Of a stretch of DNA of 64,000 nucleotides, positions 17,188 to 26,830 are shown in pieces. Numbering within the stretch: the stretch's first letter is position 1; every line of letters begins with the position of its first letter. This DNA is from Oscillospiraceae bacterium (GTDB lineage: Bacteria; Bacillota; Clostridia; Oscillospirales; SIG627). The notes beneath the pieces are model-generated. The model did no database searches. It saw only the letters and a program-made list of their open reading frames with translations, and was not told where the DNA came from. A program made the position numbers and the translations under genes. The stretch is taken from NCBI GenBank assembly GCA_015063605.1, contig SVTV01000005.1, positions 1-64,000 on the forward strand, given 5' to 3'.

Positions 17188-17745
17188 TTGGGTTTCGGCT
17201 TAATGACAGCAGGTTACATCTTTCTATGTAATTTCACCATCGGCTCAGATACTATGTTTTTCGATGTTTTCCCCGACATTGCGGGATGGATACTTATGAC
17301 GCTTGGCGTCATGAAGCTTTCATTGTACACACCGAAAATGAAAATTGCCGCATTTCCCGCAGTTGCTTTGCTCGGTATCTCCGCATACACGCTCCTCTAC
17401 GGCTTCAATGCATTGTCTTTTCTCGGAGAAAACGGAAAAAGCATTTACGAGGCTCTCTCTTATGCCAATGTGGTATTGATGCTCATATTCCATTTCTTCA
17501 TGCTTGAGGGCGCAAGAGATATTGCACTCGATACAGAAACTCTTCCGGGTCTTGCCTCGCAATTGAGAGCCGCTAATATAATATCCGTGATCTATCACGT
17601 ACTTAAGCTTCTTACTCCCGTATTTTACGGAAATACAGCCGTGTATTCCGTCATATTCATGATAATATGGCTTTTGTATGTTGTGGTGCTCCTTTTCACG
17701 GAGTATCTTATGTTCACCTGTTTCAGAAAAATCACCGTAATGTAA
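17188..17745 (+). CDS. Hypothetical polytopic membrane protein
   Basis: A 185-residue membrane protein with about five hydrophobic segments and no recognised domain. The start is TTG, supported by AAAGGAGG about 10 bases upstream. Its N-terminal segment, FDVFPDIAGWILMTLGVMKLS, has the same pattern as the start of the next gene (IDILPDFIGCIIIFRALLKLS), so the two are likely diverged relatives. They form an operon behind the CoaX-like gene, 27 bases downstream. Confidence 0.65.
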   Translation: MGFGLMTAGYIFLCNFTIGSDTMFFDVFPDIAGWILMTLGVMKLSLYTPKMKIAAFPAVALLGISAYTLLYGFNALSFLGENGKSIYEALSYANVVLMLIFHFFMLEGARDIALDTETLPGLASQLRAANIISVIYHVLKLLTPVFYGNTAVYSVIFMIIWLLYVVVLLFTEYLMFTCFRKITVM

Positions 17746-17781
17746 AGCTTCTGAAAAACGGAAACTTTAAAAAGCGATAAT

Positions 17782-19092
17782 ATGAAAAAAGATAACAAAA
17801 AAATAAAAAAGAATAACGATTCCCTTTCCATAGGGTCGGTATTTACGGGTCTTGTCTTTCTGATGAACCCGTGTATAAATATTATTGACATACTACCCGA
17901 TTTCATCGGATGTATAATTATTTTCAGAGCTCTTTTGAAATTGTCCCTTGTAGATTCGCGAATAGAAACAGCGAGAAAGAGCATACAAATTTTCGGATGG
18001 GTATCGGCTGTAAAATTCGCACTTACCTTTGCGATGCCGTTTTTACATGAGACACCTGCTCAAAGGGACAGCAATGTTCTCCTTGCCACCTTTATTTTTG
18101 CGGCGGCGGAGGGGTTCCTGATGCTGAGCTTCGTAAACGGCTTTTACGGCGGTCTCGGATATCTTGCCAACAGATATGCCGGTGATAGGATCATCTCCGA
18201 GGCTTCTCCGTCAAGGATATACATGACGCTCTTCTTTATCATAAAGAATATTCTTGTCATGGTTCCCGAAGCGTTCACCATATTCCATCCCGATGTGGTA
18301 AATGAATTCGAAGCCGACCATTTTTCGAACTTAAAGCAATTTACCTTTATGAAGAACGTAGCCGTTCTGACCTGCTTTGTCATCATGACGGTCTATTTCT
18401 TCTACACGATCTTTTACGCCAAGAAATTCTTTTCTCTTTGCGATTCAAACCGTGCCTTCAACGAAGATGTAAATGCGCTCTACCTGCGTGATTATCACAA
18501 CGATGAAAAGCTCTGGATCAAGATGCGGGGAAAATCGATACTGACACTTTTGAAATTCTCCGTCTTTTTTTTAACGGATCTTTATATCGACAAGATAAAT
18601 TTCATTCCCACATTTATCTTCTTTATATTTGCGGTATTTATATTCGTATACCTGAAAAAGATAGTACCCGGAAAGCTTGTAAACGCATTTATATTCATTT
18701 CCGTACTTTCGATATTTGCTTCCGCGGGAGCGTACGCATACAGACTATACAATGTGTATTCCCTTTCCTTCGGATTCTCTTATGCATTCAAGGTTCAGCC
18801 CTTTGCCATGATGTTTGCTCTTCTTGAGCAGGGTCTTGCGGTTGCATGCATTACGGGAATAATGCTTGTCCTTTCAAAGCTTTACGATGAGAAGGTGGAT
18901 ATAGATATCCGTCCCGAAAAGCTTACCATGATATGCGGAGCATTCATGCTGGGACTGTTGAATATAATGAATTATGCACATCCCGAAATGGGGGCGATAT
19001 ATTCCTTTGCGGGAATAGCCTTCGGATTTGTATATCTTATACTCACAATGAAAGCAACGGGAGATTTGAAGGACGAGCTGATGCTCTATTAG
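17782..19092 (+). CDS. Hypothetical polytopic membrane protein
   Basis: This 436-residue protein has about ten hydrophobic segments after a short Lys/Asn-rich cytoplasmic N-terminus. Its first segment shares the D-(V/I)-(F/L)-P-D-(I/F)-x-G pattern of the preceding gene, and a related arrangement recurs near residue 230. No transporter or enzyme motif stands out. It lies 36 bases after its smaller relative and 85 bases before era, with no terminator seen, so read-through into era is possible. Confidence 0.65.
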   Translation: MKKDNKKIKKNNDSLSIGSVFTGLVFLMNPCINIIDILPDFIGCIIIFRALLKLSLVDSRIETARKSIQIFGWVSAVKFALTFAMPFLHETPAQRDSNVLLATFIFAAAEGFLMLSFVNGFYGGLGYLANRYAGDRIISEASPSRIYMTLFFIIKNILVMVPEAFTIFHPDVVNEFEADHFSNLKQFTFMKNVAVLTCFVIMTVYFFYTIFYAKKFFSLCDSNRAFNEDVNALYLRDYHNDEKLWIKMRGKSILTLLKFSVFFLTDLYIDKINFIPTFIFFIFAVFIFVYLKKIVPGKLVNAFIFISVLSIFASAGAYAYRLYNVYSLSFGFSYAFKVQPFAMMFALLEQGLAVACITGIMLVLSKLYDEKVDIDIRPEKLTMICGAFMLGLLNIMNYAHPEMGAIYSFAGIAFGFVYLILTMKATGDLKDELMLY

Positions 19093-19177
19093 TTTAAGAA
19101 TAACAAAAAAATCATAAAGAAAATATATACAAACAGAAAGGAAATCTTCTTCCTTACGGAAGGATCTCATAATACAA

Positions 19178-20095
19178 ATGATAACAAATACAGATACAAA
19201 AACCGCTTTTATAGCCATAGTAGGTCTTCCCAACGTGGGTAAAAGCACACTTCTCAATAAGCTTTTGGGCGAAAAGATCGCCGCTGTTTCAAAAAAGCCT
19301 CAGACGACGAGAACGAGAATAACCGGTATCCTCACAAAAGAGGAAAAGCAGTACGTATTTCTTGACACACCCGGAATCCACCGTCCCAGAACAAAGCTGG
19401 GAGACATGATGATAAAGGAAATAGGCACAGCCATTGCCGACGTTTCCTGCGTTCTCTTCCTCACAGAGCCCGACGGAAAGATAACCGAGACGGAAAAGAA
19501 TCTTCTTCTGAGATTCAAAAAGGAAAAGCAGAATATAATCCTCATAGTAAACAAGACAGATGATTGCAAAAAAGGAATGATCCTTACAACGATAGATGTA
19601 TTCTCCACCTTTGCAAAGGAAGAAGGCATTGAATTTGCTTCCGTAATACCGATCTCTGCCGCAACGGGGGACGGTGTCGAAATAATATTCGACGAGCTTG
19701 AGCCCTTCATGGCACCCGGTGACTGGTATTTCACATCCGATATGATAACCGATCTTCCCGAAAAGAAGATAGCTGAGGAGATAATCAGAGAAAAGATCCT
19801 CCGTCTTCTCGATGACGAGGTACCTCACGGTACGGCGGTAATCATCGAGGATTTCAAGGATATAAAGGGACATCTTATCGATATAAGAGCCGAAATATTC
19901 TGTGAAAAGGATTCTCACAAGGGAATAATCATCGGCAAAAACGGTGCGATGCTGAAGAAGATAGGCTCTTACGCAAGAGAAGATATGGAAGCTTTCTTTA
20001 ATACAAAGGTAAATCTTAATCTTTGGGTAAAGGTCAAAGAAAACTGGAGAGACGATCAGGGTTACCTGAATCAGATGGGGTTTAAGCTGAAATGA
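19178..20095 (+). CDS. era: GTPase Era
   Basis: Era is a cytoplasmic GTPase that binds the 3' end of 16S rRNA and aids 30S maturation. The 305-residue product has G1 GLPNVGKS (16-23), G2 within PQTTRTRITG, G3 DTPG (63-66), G4 NKTD (125-128) and a C-terminal KH domain with IIIGKNGAMLKKIG. Length is normal. The stop overlaps the plsX start by four bases, and the era-plsX-rnc linkage suggests a joint translation/membrane-lipid housekeeping operon. Confidence 0.97.
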   Translation: MITNTDTKTAFIAIVGLPNVGKSTLLNKLLGEKIAAVSKKPQTTRTRITGILTKEEKQYVFLDTPGIHRPRTKLGDMMIKEIGTAIADVSCVLFLTEPDGKITETEKNLLLRFKKEKQNIILIVNKTDDCKKGMILTTIDVFSTFAKEEGIEFASVIPISAATGDGVEIIFDELEPFMAPGDWYFTSDMITDLPEKKIAEEIIREKILRLLDDEVPHGTAVIIEDFKDIKGHLIDIRAEIFCEKDSHKGIIIGKNGAMLKKIGSYAREDMEAFFNTKVNLNLWVKVKENWRDDQGYLNQMGFKLK

Positions 20096-21114
20096 AATTG
20101 ATAATCGATGCCATGGGCGGAGACAACGCCCCCGAAGCCATAGTAAAAGGCGCTCTTAAGGGTGCGGAAAAGGAAAACATCTCCCTTCTTTTTGTGGGCG
20201 ACGAAAAAAGAGTACGTGAAATAGCTGAAAGAGAAAACACATCCGTATCATATGAAATATACGATACGGGAGACAATACGATAACCATGTCGGATGATCC
20301 CATGCTCATTATGAAAACAAAGCGCGAATCATCCATGGGAAGAGCCATCACACTTCTCAAGGAGGGACAGGGCGATGCTCTCATAAGCGCAGGCAGTACA
20401 GGTGCTCTTCTTGTGGGAGCGAGCCTTATACTTAGACGCATAAAGGGTGTAAAGCGTGCCGTTATAGCCGCTACACTTCCATTCGGGGACAGCGGCGTCC
20501 TTCTTCTCGACTCGGGTGCGAATACACTTGCGACTCCCGTTGAGCTGACACAGTATGCGCTCATGGGAAGCCTTTATGTCAGAAACGTAATGAAAAAGGA
20601 TTCTCCCAAGGTAGGTCTTCTCAATAACGGCGCAGAGGAAACAAAGGGTACTCCCGATTATGCCGAGGCACACCGCATGATGAAGGAGCACAGTGAAATA
20701 AATTTCTTCGGAAACATCGAGGGATGTGATATTCCCTATGCAAAAAGCGATATTATCGTATGCGACGGCTTCTCGGGAAATATTGCTCTGAAAACTCTTG
20801 AGGGCTTCGGCATGTACCTTATGAAGAGCCTTAAGAATGAGATAGCAAACGGCGGACTCAAAACAAAGCTGGGTGGTCTTCTCATTAAAGATAACGTATA
20901 TGCTCTCAAAAAGAAGCTTGATTCCTCCGAATACGGCGGTGCGCCAATATTGGGTGTTGGGGCTCCCATGATAAAGGCACACGGCTCCTCCGATGAAAAG
21001 GCAATTGCTTCTGCGGTAAGACAGGCTGTAAGCTATGCCTCTACCGGAGTATGCACAGAGATAGGCTCTCTCTTCTCCCGTATGAAGGAAGAGCAAGCGC
21101 AGAAAGAGGAATAA
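20092..21114 (+). CDS. plsX: Phosphate acyltransferase PlsX
   Basis: PlsX converts acyl-ACP to acyl-phosphate at the membrane surface, feeding PlsY in phospholipid synthesis. The 340-residue product starts with the family signature IDAMGGDNAPE and carries SAGSTGALL, LDSGAN, GLLNNGAEETKGT and DIIVCDGFSGNIALKT, all typical. The gene is full length. An acpP gene, often found between plsX and rnc in Bacillota, is absent here; rnc follows after 25 bases. Confidence 0.97.
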   Translation: MKLIIDAMGGDNAPEAIVKGALKGAEKENISLLFVGDEKRVREIAERENTSVSYEIYDTGDNTITMSDDPMLIMKTKRESSMGRAITLLKEGQGDALISAGSTGALLVGASLILRRIKGVKRAVIAATLPFGDSGVLLLDSGANTLATPVELTQYALMGSLYVRNVMKKDSPKVGLLNNGAEETKGTPDYAEAHRMMKEHSEINFFGNIEGCDIPYAKSDIIVCDGFSGNIALKTLEGFGMYLMKSLKNEIANGGLKTKLGGLLIKDNVYALKKKLDSSEYGGAPILGVGAPMIKAHGSSDEKAIASAVRQAVSYASTGVCTEIGSLFSRMKEEQAQKEE

Positions 21115-21139
21115 TTGATCCGAAAGGTTTGACGATATA

Positions 21140-21904
21140 ATGGGTACAAATGATAAAACAAGTACAAATAAAATGACCGCAGAAGATTATCCCCATGCCT
21201 TCAGACGTCTTGCGGCGGAGCTTGAGGAAAAAATATCCTACACCTTTATAAATAAAGAGATCTATTACGAGGCACTGACACATTCGTCCTACGCTCACGA
21301 ATATTCTCCCAAGACGGGAAAGAATGTCGAATGCAACGAGCGTCTTGAGTTTTTGGGTGACTCTGTACTTGCACTTGCGGTAGCAAAATATATTTATTCA
21401 AGACCCGAGGAATATCCCGAGGGAGATATGACAAGGATACGTGCGGCATGCGTGTGCGAGGATGCTCTGTTTGAATATGCTACGGCTCTTGACTACGGAA
21501 AATACCTGCTTCTCGGCAGAGGCGAGGAAATGAGTGCGGGAAGGCAGAGAAAATCCATTCTCTCGGACGCATTTGAGGCTCTCATAGCCGCCTTGTATCT
21601 TGACGGCGGCGAAGCAGTTGCAGAGAAGTTCATTCTCGATTCCGCAAAGAACAGATTGACAGGATTTATCAAGAAGGGTTCATTCTGCGACTACAAGAGT
21701 CTGCTGCAGCAGATAGTACAAAACAGCCCCGGAGAAAAGCTTCAATACACCATCATCGGTGAAACGGGTCCCGATCACGATAAGGTATTCGAGACAGCCG
21801 TTTTACTTAACAGTAATGTGATAGGAACGGGCAAGGGAAAATCAAAGAGAGAATCGGAGCAGATGGCGGCTAAGGCGGCGTTGACTCTTTTCGGTGAAGA
21901 GTAA
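21140..21904 (+). CDS. rnc: Ribonuclease III
   Basis: RNase III cleaves double-stranded RNA during rRNA maturation and mRNA decay. The 254-residue product has the catalytic signature ERLEFLGDS (67-75), the second acidic motif SDAFEALIAALYLDGG, and a C-terminal dsRNA-binding domain (about 180-252: DYKSLLQQIVQ, GTGKGKSKRESEQMAAKAAL). An N-terminal extension of about 20 polar residues precedes the conserved start. It is the last of the era-plsX-rnc group. Confidence 0.97.
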   Translation: MGTNDKTSTNKMTAEDYPHAFRRLAAELEEKISYTFINKEIYYEALTHSSYAHEYSPKTGKNVECNERLEFLGDSVLALAVAKYIYSRPEEYPEGDMTRIRAACVCEDALFEYATALDYGKYLLLGRGEEMSAGRQRKSILSDAFEALIAALYLDGGEAVAEKFILDSAKNRLTGFIKKGSFCDYKSLLQQIVQNSPGEKLQYTIIGETGPDHDKVFETAVLLNSNVIGTGKGKSKRESEQMAAKAALTLFGEE

Positions 21905-21954
21905 TACTTATATTCGAAATCAAGAGTTGATTTATATTTGAAAGGAGCTTTTTT

Positions 21955-22131
21955 ATGAAAAAGATATTATTCGGTATCATGCTTATATTTTTAAGCATGA
22001 ATATGATATTCTTAGGTGAATTTCAAAGCGTACTTATCATCAACGAAGACTTTGACGCAATAATCAGTGCGATACTTCCGATAGCAGGTTGTGCGGTAAG
22101 CATCTGGGGGCTCTTTGAAAAGGATAAGTAG
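21955..22131 (+). CDS. Small membrane protein, 58 residues
   Basis: An AAAGGAG site eight bases before an ATG starts a 58-codon frame beginning MKKILFGIMLIFLSMNMIFLG. It has two hydrophobic segments (about 4-21 and 38-53) joined by an acidic loop with INEDFD, and a charged end FEKDK. The strong ribosome site and the clean membrane-protein composition support a real gene. The function is unknown. It lies between rnc and the radical SAM gene. Confidence 0.65.
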   Translation: MKKILFGIMLIFLSMNMIFLGEFQSVLIINEDFDAIISAILPIAGCAVSIWGLFEKDK

Positions 22132-22201
22132 ACCCTAAAGCTTTGGGCTTTTTAGGTTCTGTTTTCTCCGAAACAAAAGGTAAACGGAATTTTTCAAGAT
22201 C

Positions 22202-23275
22202 ATGAAAACAATTCAAAAAAAACACAGAAATATTCCCGTATTCGTTTCTCATGAGGGATGTCCCAACGCCTGTGTTTTCTGCAATCAGAAAACCATCACG
22301 GGACAAGTCCCCAAAAGTGCGGAGGAATATTACGAAGAAATACACAGGGATTTTTCTCCCGATGAAAACTACGAAACTCAGATAGCATTTTTCGGCGGAA
22401 GCTTTACGGCGATAGACAGAGACAGAATGATATCTCTTCTCGAAATGGGAAAGCGAATAGTCAATGAAGGAATAGCGGAAAGCATACGTCTTTCCACACG
22501 CCCCGATGCGGTTGGAGACGACATACTCGATATTTTAAGAAAATATCCCGTTAAAAATATTGAGCTTGGTATACAGAGCATGTCCGACAAGGTCATGCGG
22601 ATCACCAAAAGAGGGCATGAGGCAAATCAGAGCCTTGATGCCATGAGGAGAGTAGTTTCTGCGGGATTTGAGCTTACGGGACAGATGATGACCTCCCTTC
22701 CCGCTTCCACGCCCGAGGATGAGATCATGACGGCTGAGCTGATATGCCGATGCGGTGCCTCAAGCTCAAGAATATATCCCACGGTTGTGCTTCCCGGAAC
22801 GGAGCTTTTTTCCATGAAGGAAAAGGGCGAATACATATCATCCTCTCTTGAGGATACGGTTTCGAGAGCATCCCGTGTATACGAGGTCTTTGCAAAGAAC
22901 AATGTACGTGTTCTCCGCATCGGCCTTTGTTCAAATGAGGATGTAAGACGTCCCGACGGAGATGACGGCTCTTTTTATCATGAAGCTATCGGTGAGCACG
23001 TTATATCAAGAGCTTGCCGAAACAGAATGGAAAAGCTTTTAATGGAAGCCTTGTCAAAAAATGTCGGCACAGTCAAAGATGAAAAGAAAAAGACCGCTGT
23101 GTTTTATGTATCACCAAAATACATTTCACCTGCGGCAGGATACAAAAAGGCAAACAAAAATTACTTTACAGAAAAATACGGTCTTTGCGAAATAAAATTG
23201 CAAACGGCCGGGGAAGAAGCGACAGTTGTACCTGAAAACTTTGGAATTGCAAGGGTTCAAATCCTTTGCAGATAA
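22202..23275 (+). CDS. Elp3-like radical SAM protein
   Basis: The 357-residue product is a radical SAM protein of the Elp3-related group found upstream of smc or rnc in many Clostridia. It carries the cluster motif CPNACVFCNQKTITG, the FFGGSFTAIDRD segment, and ELGIQSMSDKVM. The GNAT acetyltransferase domain of true Elp3 is absent, so tRNA wobble modification by the Elp3 route is not implied; the substrate is unknown. Its last 50 bases overlap the start of smc in another frame. Confidence 0.88.
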   Translation: MKTIQKKHRNIPVFVSHEGCPNACVFCNQKTITGQVPKSAEEYYEEIHRDFSPDENYETQIAFFGGSFTAIDRDRMISLLEMGKRIVNEGIAESIRLSTRPDAVGDDILDILRKYPVKNIELGIQSMSDKVMRITKRGHEANQSLDAMRRVVSAGFELTGQMMTSLPASTPEDEIMTAELICRCGASSSRIYPTVVLPGTELFSMKEKGEYISSSLEDTVSRASRVYEVFAKNNVRVLRIGLCSNEDVRRPDGDDGSFYHEAIGEHVISRACRNRMEKLLMEALSKNVGTVKDEKKKTAVFYVSPKYISPAAGYKKANKNYFTEKYGLCEIKLQTAGEEATVVPENFGIARVQILCR

Positions 23276-26200
23276 AACAGTAATAAGCTTTCGACGCGGA
23301 TTGAATGTTATCGTCGGTGCAAACGGAAGCGGCAAAAGTAATATTTCCGATGCCATACGGTGGGTATTGGGCGAAATGTCTCCCAAAAGTCTCCGAGGAG
23401 GCAAAATGGAGGATGTCATTTTCAACGGAAGTGCAAAGCGCCGACCCGCAAAATTTGCCGAGGTCATAATGACCATAGATAACTCCGACGGTCTGATGAA
23501 AATCGACTACGAGGAGGTTTCCGTTTCGAGAAGATTGCACAGAACGGGCGAAAGCGAGTATTTTATTAACAGAAAAAAAGTAAGACTTAAGGATATAGTA
23601 GAGCTGTTCCTTAATACGGGAATAGGACGTGAGGGCTACTCCGTTATCGGTCAGGGCAGGATCTCGGAAATAATCTCATTAAAAAGCGAAGAACGCAGAG
23701 AGCTTTTCGAGGAAGCGGCGGGAATATCAAAATTCCGCTACAGAAAAAATGAAGCCCGCAATAAATTAGAACAGACCACGGAAAATGCCCTGCGGGTAAA
23801 CGATATCTTAACGGAAATGGCGCAGCGCCTTCCCACATTGGAAAGACAAAGCGCAAAAGCACAGAAGTATATCGTACTCAGAGACGAGAAAAAAGAACTT
23901 GATACAGCATTGTGGGCTGTAAGACGAGCTCAACTTATCGAGCTTCTCACATCAAAGCGCGATACATTAGCCGAAAGATCGGCTGCCCTTGACGATGTGA
24001 CGCAAAAGGCTGAAAAGTCATCCAATGAATCCGAAAGATTATATGTTGAAGGACAAAAGCTTTCAATCGATGCCGAAGGTATCCGCAGAGAACAGAGCGA
24101 GCTTATCGAGAAAGATAACGAGCTTTCCTCTGCCATATCTGTATTGGAAAACGATCTTTACCACTTTGATATTACAAAGAAAAAGCTTTCGAATGAAAAG
24201 GAAAGTCTTTCGGGACGTATCCTTGAAGGAGAATCAAATCTCCAAAAGCTTTCCGAAAGATGCGATACTTTGACAAAGGAATCCGAAAAGCTTGAAAAAG
24301 AGCTTGAGGAAAAGAACAGTCTTTCCGAGCTTACGGCAGATGAGATCGAAAAAGCAGAAAACGAGCTTTCCGATCTCCGTGAGGAATCCGAAAAGATCGC
24401 CGACAAAAAAAGACAGCAGGAGCTTATAAAGAGCGAGGGCGAGGGTGCGGCACGTCAGAACGAATCGAGAGCTGCCCAGCTTCGCACAGAAATATCGGAG
24501 CTTGAGGATACTTCGAAAAAAAGAACACAGCAGATAGAAAAGCTTGAAAAAGACATTGAAGATGCCGAGGATGCTCTCGATACAGCCAAGGATCTCCTTT
24601 CAGAAGCATCGGAAGAGAGCGAAGAAACCGAAAAGCTTCTTTCCGAAGCATATGAAGAAAGGCAGCGCATAAAAGCTTCACTTAATGAGGCTGTATCAAA
24701 AAGAGATACTCTCATGCGCATGGAGAGGCTTTTTGAGGGCTTTTCGGGCAGTGTCAAAGAAGTTATGCTTGCCAGTGAGGAAGGCCGTTTAAAGGGCATT
24801 TTCGGACCCGTATCGAAGCTCTTCACCACCGATGAAAGGTATGTAACGGCAATTGAAACCACTCTCGGCGCAGGTATCCAAAATGTGGCTGTTGAAGACG
24901 AAAGAAGCGCCAAGGAAGCTATAGACTTCCTCAAGCGCACCCGCTCAGGAAGAGCGACCTTCCTTCCGCTTACCACTATACGCCCAAAGGTATTCGATGC
25001 TTCATCCGTCAAAAGGATGAAGGGATTCATCGGTAACGCCTCGGAGCTTATCAAATGCGATAAGAAATTCACATCCGTTCTCGATTTTCTTTTGGGACGG
25101 ACTTTGATAGCCGAAACGATCGATGACTGTGCTTCCATAGCAAAGGCACTCAACTACTCCGTCAGAGTTGTAAGCCTTGACGGTCAGGTCATTAATTCCG
25201 GCGGTTCTTTCACCGGCGGACAGGTCATCAATAAAACGGGAATACTTACACGAAACAGCGATATAGCCAAGACGGAGGCAGAAATATCATCTCTTAAGGA
25301 AAAACTGTCCGCATGTGACACTACCATCAAGGGCGCATCCGCAAAAAAGGAGCTCGCGGAACGCAGGGAAAAGGCGGCGGAAAAGGATTGCGATGTCAAG
25401 CGCAACGCTCTCATCTCTCTCAATACCTCCCTTTCGATGGAATCCGAAAGACAGAAGGATTCATTATCACGTATCGAGCTTCTGAAAAAAGAATACTCTG
25501 CTCTTTCTCTGCATATGCAGTCAGGTGAAGAGGAAAAGGAACGCCTCACAAAGTTGAGCGATGAATGGGATAAAAAGCTTTCAAAGCTCAGATGCGATAT
25601 CGCATCCTTGCTTGATTTCATAGATGAAAAGCGGGGATTCCGTGAGAAGCTCATTGCGGAGCATATGAAGCTTACGGGAATATATGCCGCAAAGAAAAGC
25701 GACAAGGAGTATACCGAAAACGAGCTTGAAGCGTGCCGTCACAATCTCGGTGAATTGAAAGGCAGCTTTGACAATACCGTTTCTCAGATAAACGATCTTA
25801 CTCTCAGAACAGAAAATGCGAAATCAACCGTAAAAGAAAAGCAAGCGGAACGTGAAATATGCAGACAAGAGCTTGATGAAAAGAAAAAGCTTCTTTCCGA
25901 TATTTTGCAAAAGATTTCCGAGTGTGAGGTAAAAGCGCAGAATACACGTATTGACGAGAAGAAATATATCGCAGAAAAAGAAAAGCTTACGGATATTTGC
26001 CGCAGCCTTGAATCCGATATATCCAAGAACGAGGACGAATATCTTTCAAAGGAAACATACTTTGCAGAGGAGTATGAGCTGAATGATGAGGATATAGCTG
26101 CTTTCACTCCCGATCCCGAAAAGGCGGATACGCTGGGCGGCGAGCTACGGTTAAGCGAGCTCAAATATGAGATAAAGCGTCTCGGAAGCATAAACATGGA

Positions 26201-26816
26201 TGCTTTGGAGGAATATACCGAATTAAAGAAGCGCCATGCTTTTATGACGGAACAGTATGAGGATATAATCAAATCCCAAACAGAGCTTGAAAAGCTCATA
26301 GCTTCTCTCGAAAAAACGATGAGAGAGCAGTTCCTTATCACCTTTGAAAGCATCAGAAAATGCTTCAAGGAGATATTCACTGAGCTTTTCGGAGGAGGTA
26401 CTGCCGATATCAAGCTGAGCGACGAAAACGATATCCTGACATGCGGTATAGACATAAGTATACAGCCTCCCGGAAAGCTTGTAAAGAGCCTTTCACTTCT
26501 TTCCGGCGGTGAGCAGGCATTCGTAGCCATAGCTTTGTATTTCTCTCTTCTTCGTATCAATCCATCGCCCTTCTGCATTTTCGACGAGATAGAAAGTGCG
26601 CTTGACGAGGCGAATGTTATAAAATACGCTGAATATATGAGAAATCATTCCGACTCCATGCAGTTTATCGCCATCACTCACAGACGAGGCACAATGGATG
26701 CCGCAGATATTCTTTACGGTGTCACAATGCAGGAAAAGGGTGTAAGCGATTACATTTGTCTTGAACCGGGCAAGTTCACCGACTCCTTCGCTGAGGACTC
26801 GGGCGTAAAGCAATAA
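23226..26816 (+). CDS. smc: Chromosome segregation ATPase SMC
   Basis: SMC forms the condensin core with ScpA and ScpB, organising the chromosome from ParB-parS sites. The 1196-residue product starts at a TTG: the family N-terminus MYLKTLELQGFKSFADKT begins exactly there, which forces a 50-base overlap with the preceding gene. Walker A is GANGSGKSN (31-39). Two coiled-coil arms flank a hinge near residues 520-660 (EGRLKGIFGPVSKLF, VRVVSLDGQVINSGGSFTGG). The C-terminus has signature LLSGGEQAFVAIAL and Walker B FCIFDEIESALDEAN. Only 14 bases separate it from rlmH. Confidence 0.97.
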   Translation: MYLKTLELQGFKSFADKTVISFRRGLNVIVGANGSGKSNISDAIRWVLGEMSPKSLRGGKMEDVIFNGSAKRRPAKFAEVIMTIDNSDGLMKIDYEEVSVSRRLHRTGESEYFINRKKVRLKDIVELFLNTGIGREGYSVIGQGRISEIISLKSEERRELFEEAAGISKFRYRKNEARNKLEQTTENALRVNDILTEMAQRLPTLERQSAKAQKYIVLRDEKKELDTALWAVRRAQLIELLTSKRDTLAERSAALDDVTQKAEKSSNESERLYVEGQKLSIDAEGIRREQSELIEKDNELSSAISVLENDLYHFDITKKKLSNEKESLSGRILEGESNLQKLSERCDTLTKESEKLEKELEEKNSLSELTADEIEKAENELSDLREESEKIADKKRQQELIKSEGEGAARQNESRAAQLRTEISELEDTSKKRTQQIEKLEKDIEDAEDALDTAKDLLSEASEESEETEKLLSEAYEERQRIKASLNEAVSKRDTLMRMERLFEGFSGSVKEVMLASEEGRLKGIFGPVSKLFTTDERYVTAIETTLGAGIQNVAVEDERSAKEAIDFLKRTRSGRATFLPLTTIRPKVFDASSVKRMKGFIGNASELIKCDKKFTSVLDFLLGRTLIAETIDDCASIAKALNYSVRVVSLDGQVINSGGSFTGGQVINKTGILTRNSDIAKTEAEISSLKEKLSACDTTIKGASAKKELAERREKAAEKDCDVKRNALISLNTSLSMESERQKDSLSRIELLKKEYSALSLHMQSGEEEKERLTKLSDEWDKKLSKLRCDIASLLDFIDEKRGFREKLIAEHMKLTGIYAAKKSDKEYTENELEACRHNLGELKGSFDNTVSQINDLTLRTENAKSTVKEKQAEREICRQELDEKKKLLSDILQKISECEVKAQNTRIDEKKYIAEKEKLTDICRSLESDISKNEDEYLSKETYFAEEYELNDEDIAAFTPDPEKADTLGGELRLSELKYEIKRLGSINMDALEEYTELKKRHAFMTEQYEDIIKSQTELEKLIASLEKTMREQFLITFESIRKCFKEIFTELFGGGTADIKLSDENDILTCGIDISIQPPGKLVKSLSLLSGGEQAFVAIALYFSLLRINPSPFCIFDEIESALDEANVIKYAEYMRNHSDSMQFIAITHRRGTMDAADILYGVTMQEKGVSDYICLEPGKFTDSFAEDSGVKQ

Positions 26817-26830
26817 GGAGGCACTTTCAT

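Noticed and set aside
24025-25705. Several 70-230 codon frames opposite smc
   Set aside because: Ser/Leu-rich antisense shadows of a coiled-coil gene without ribosome sites.
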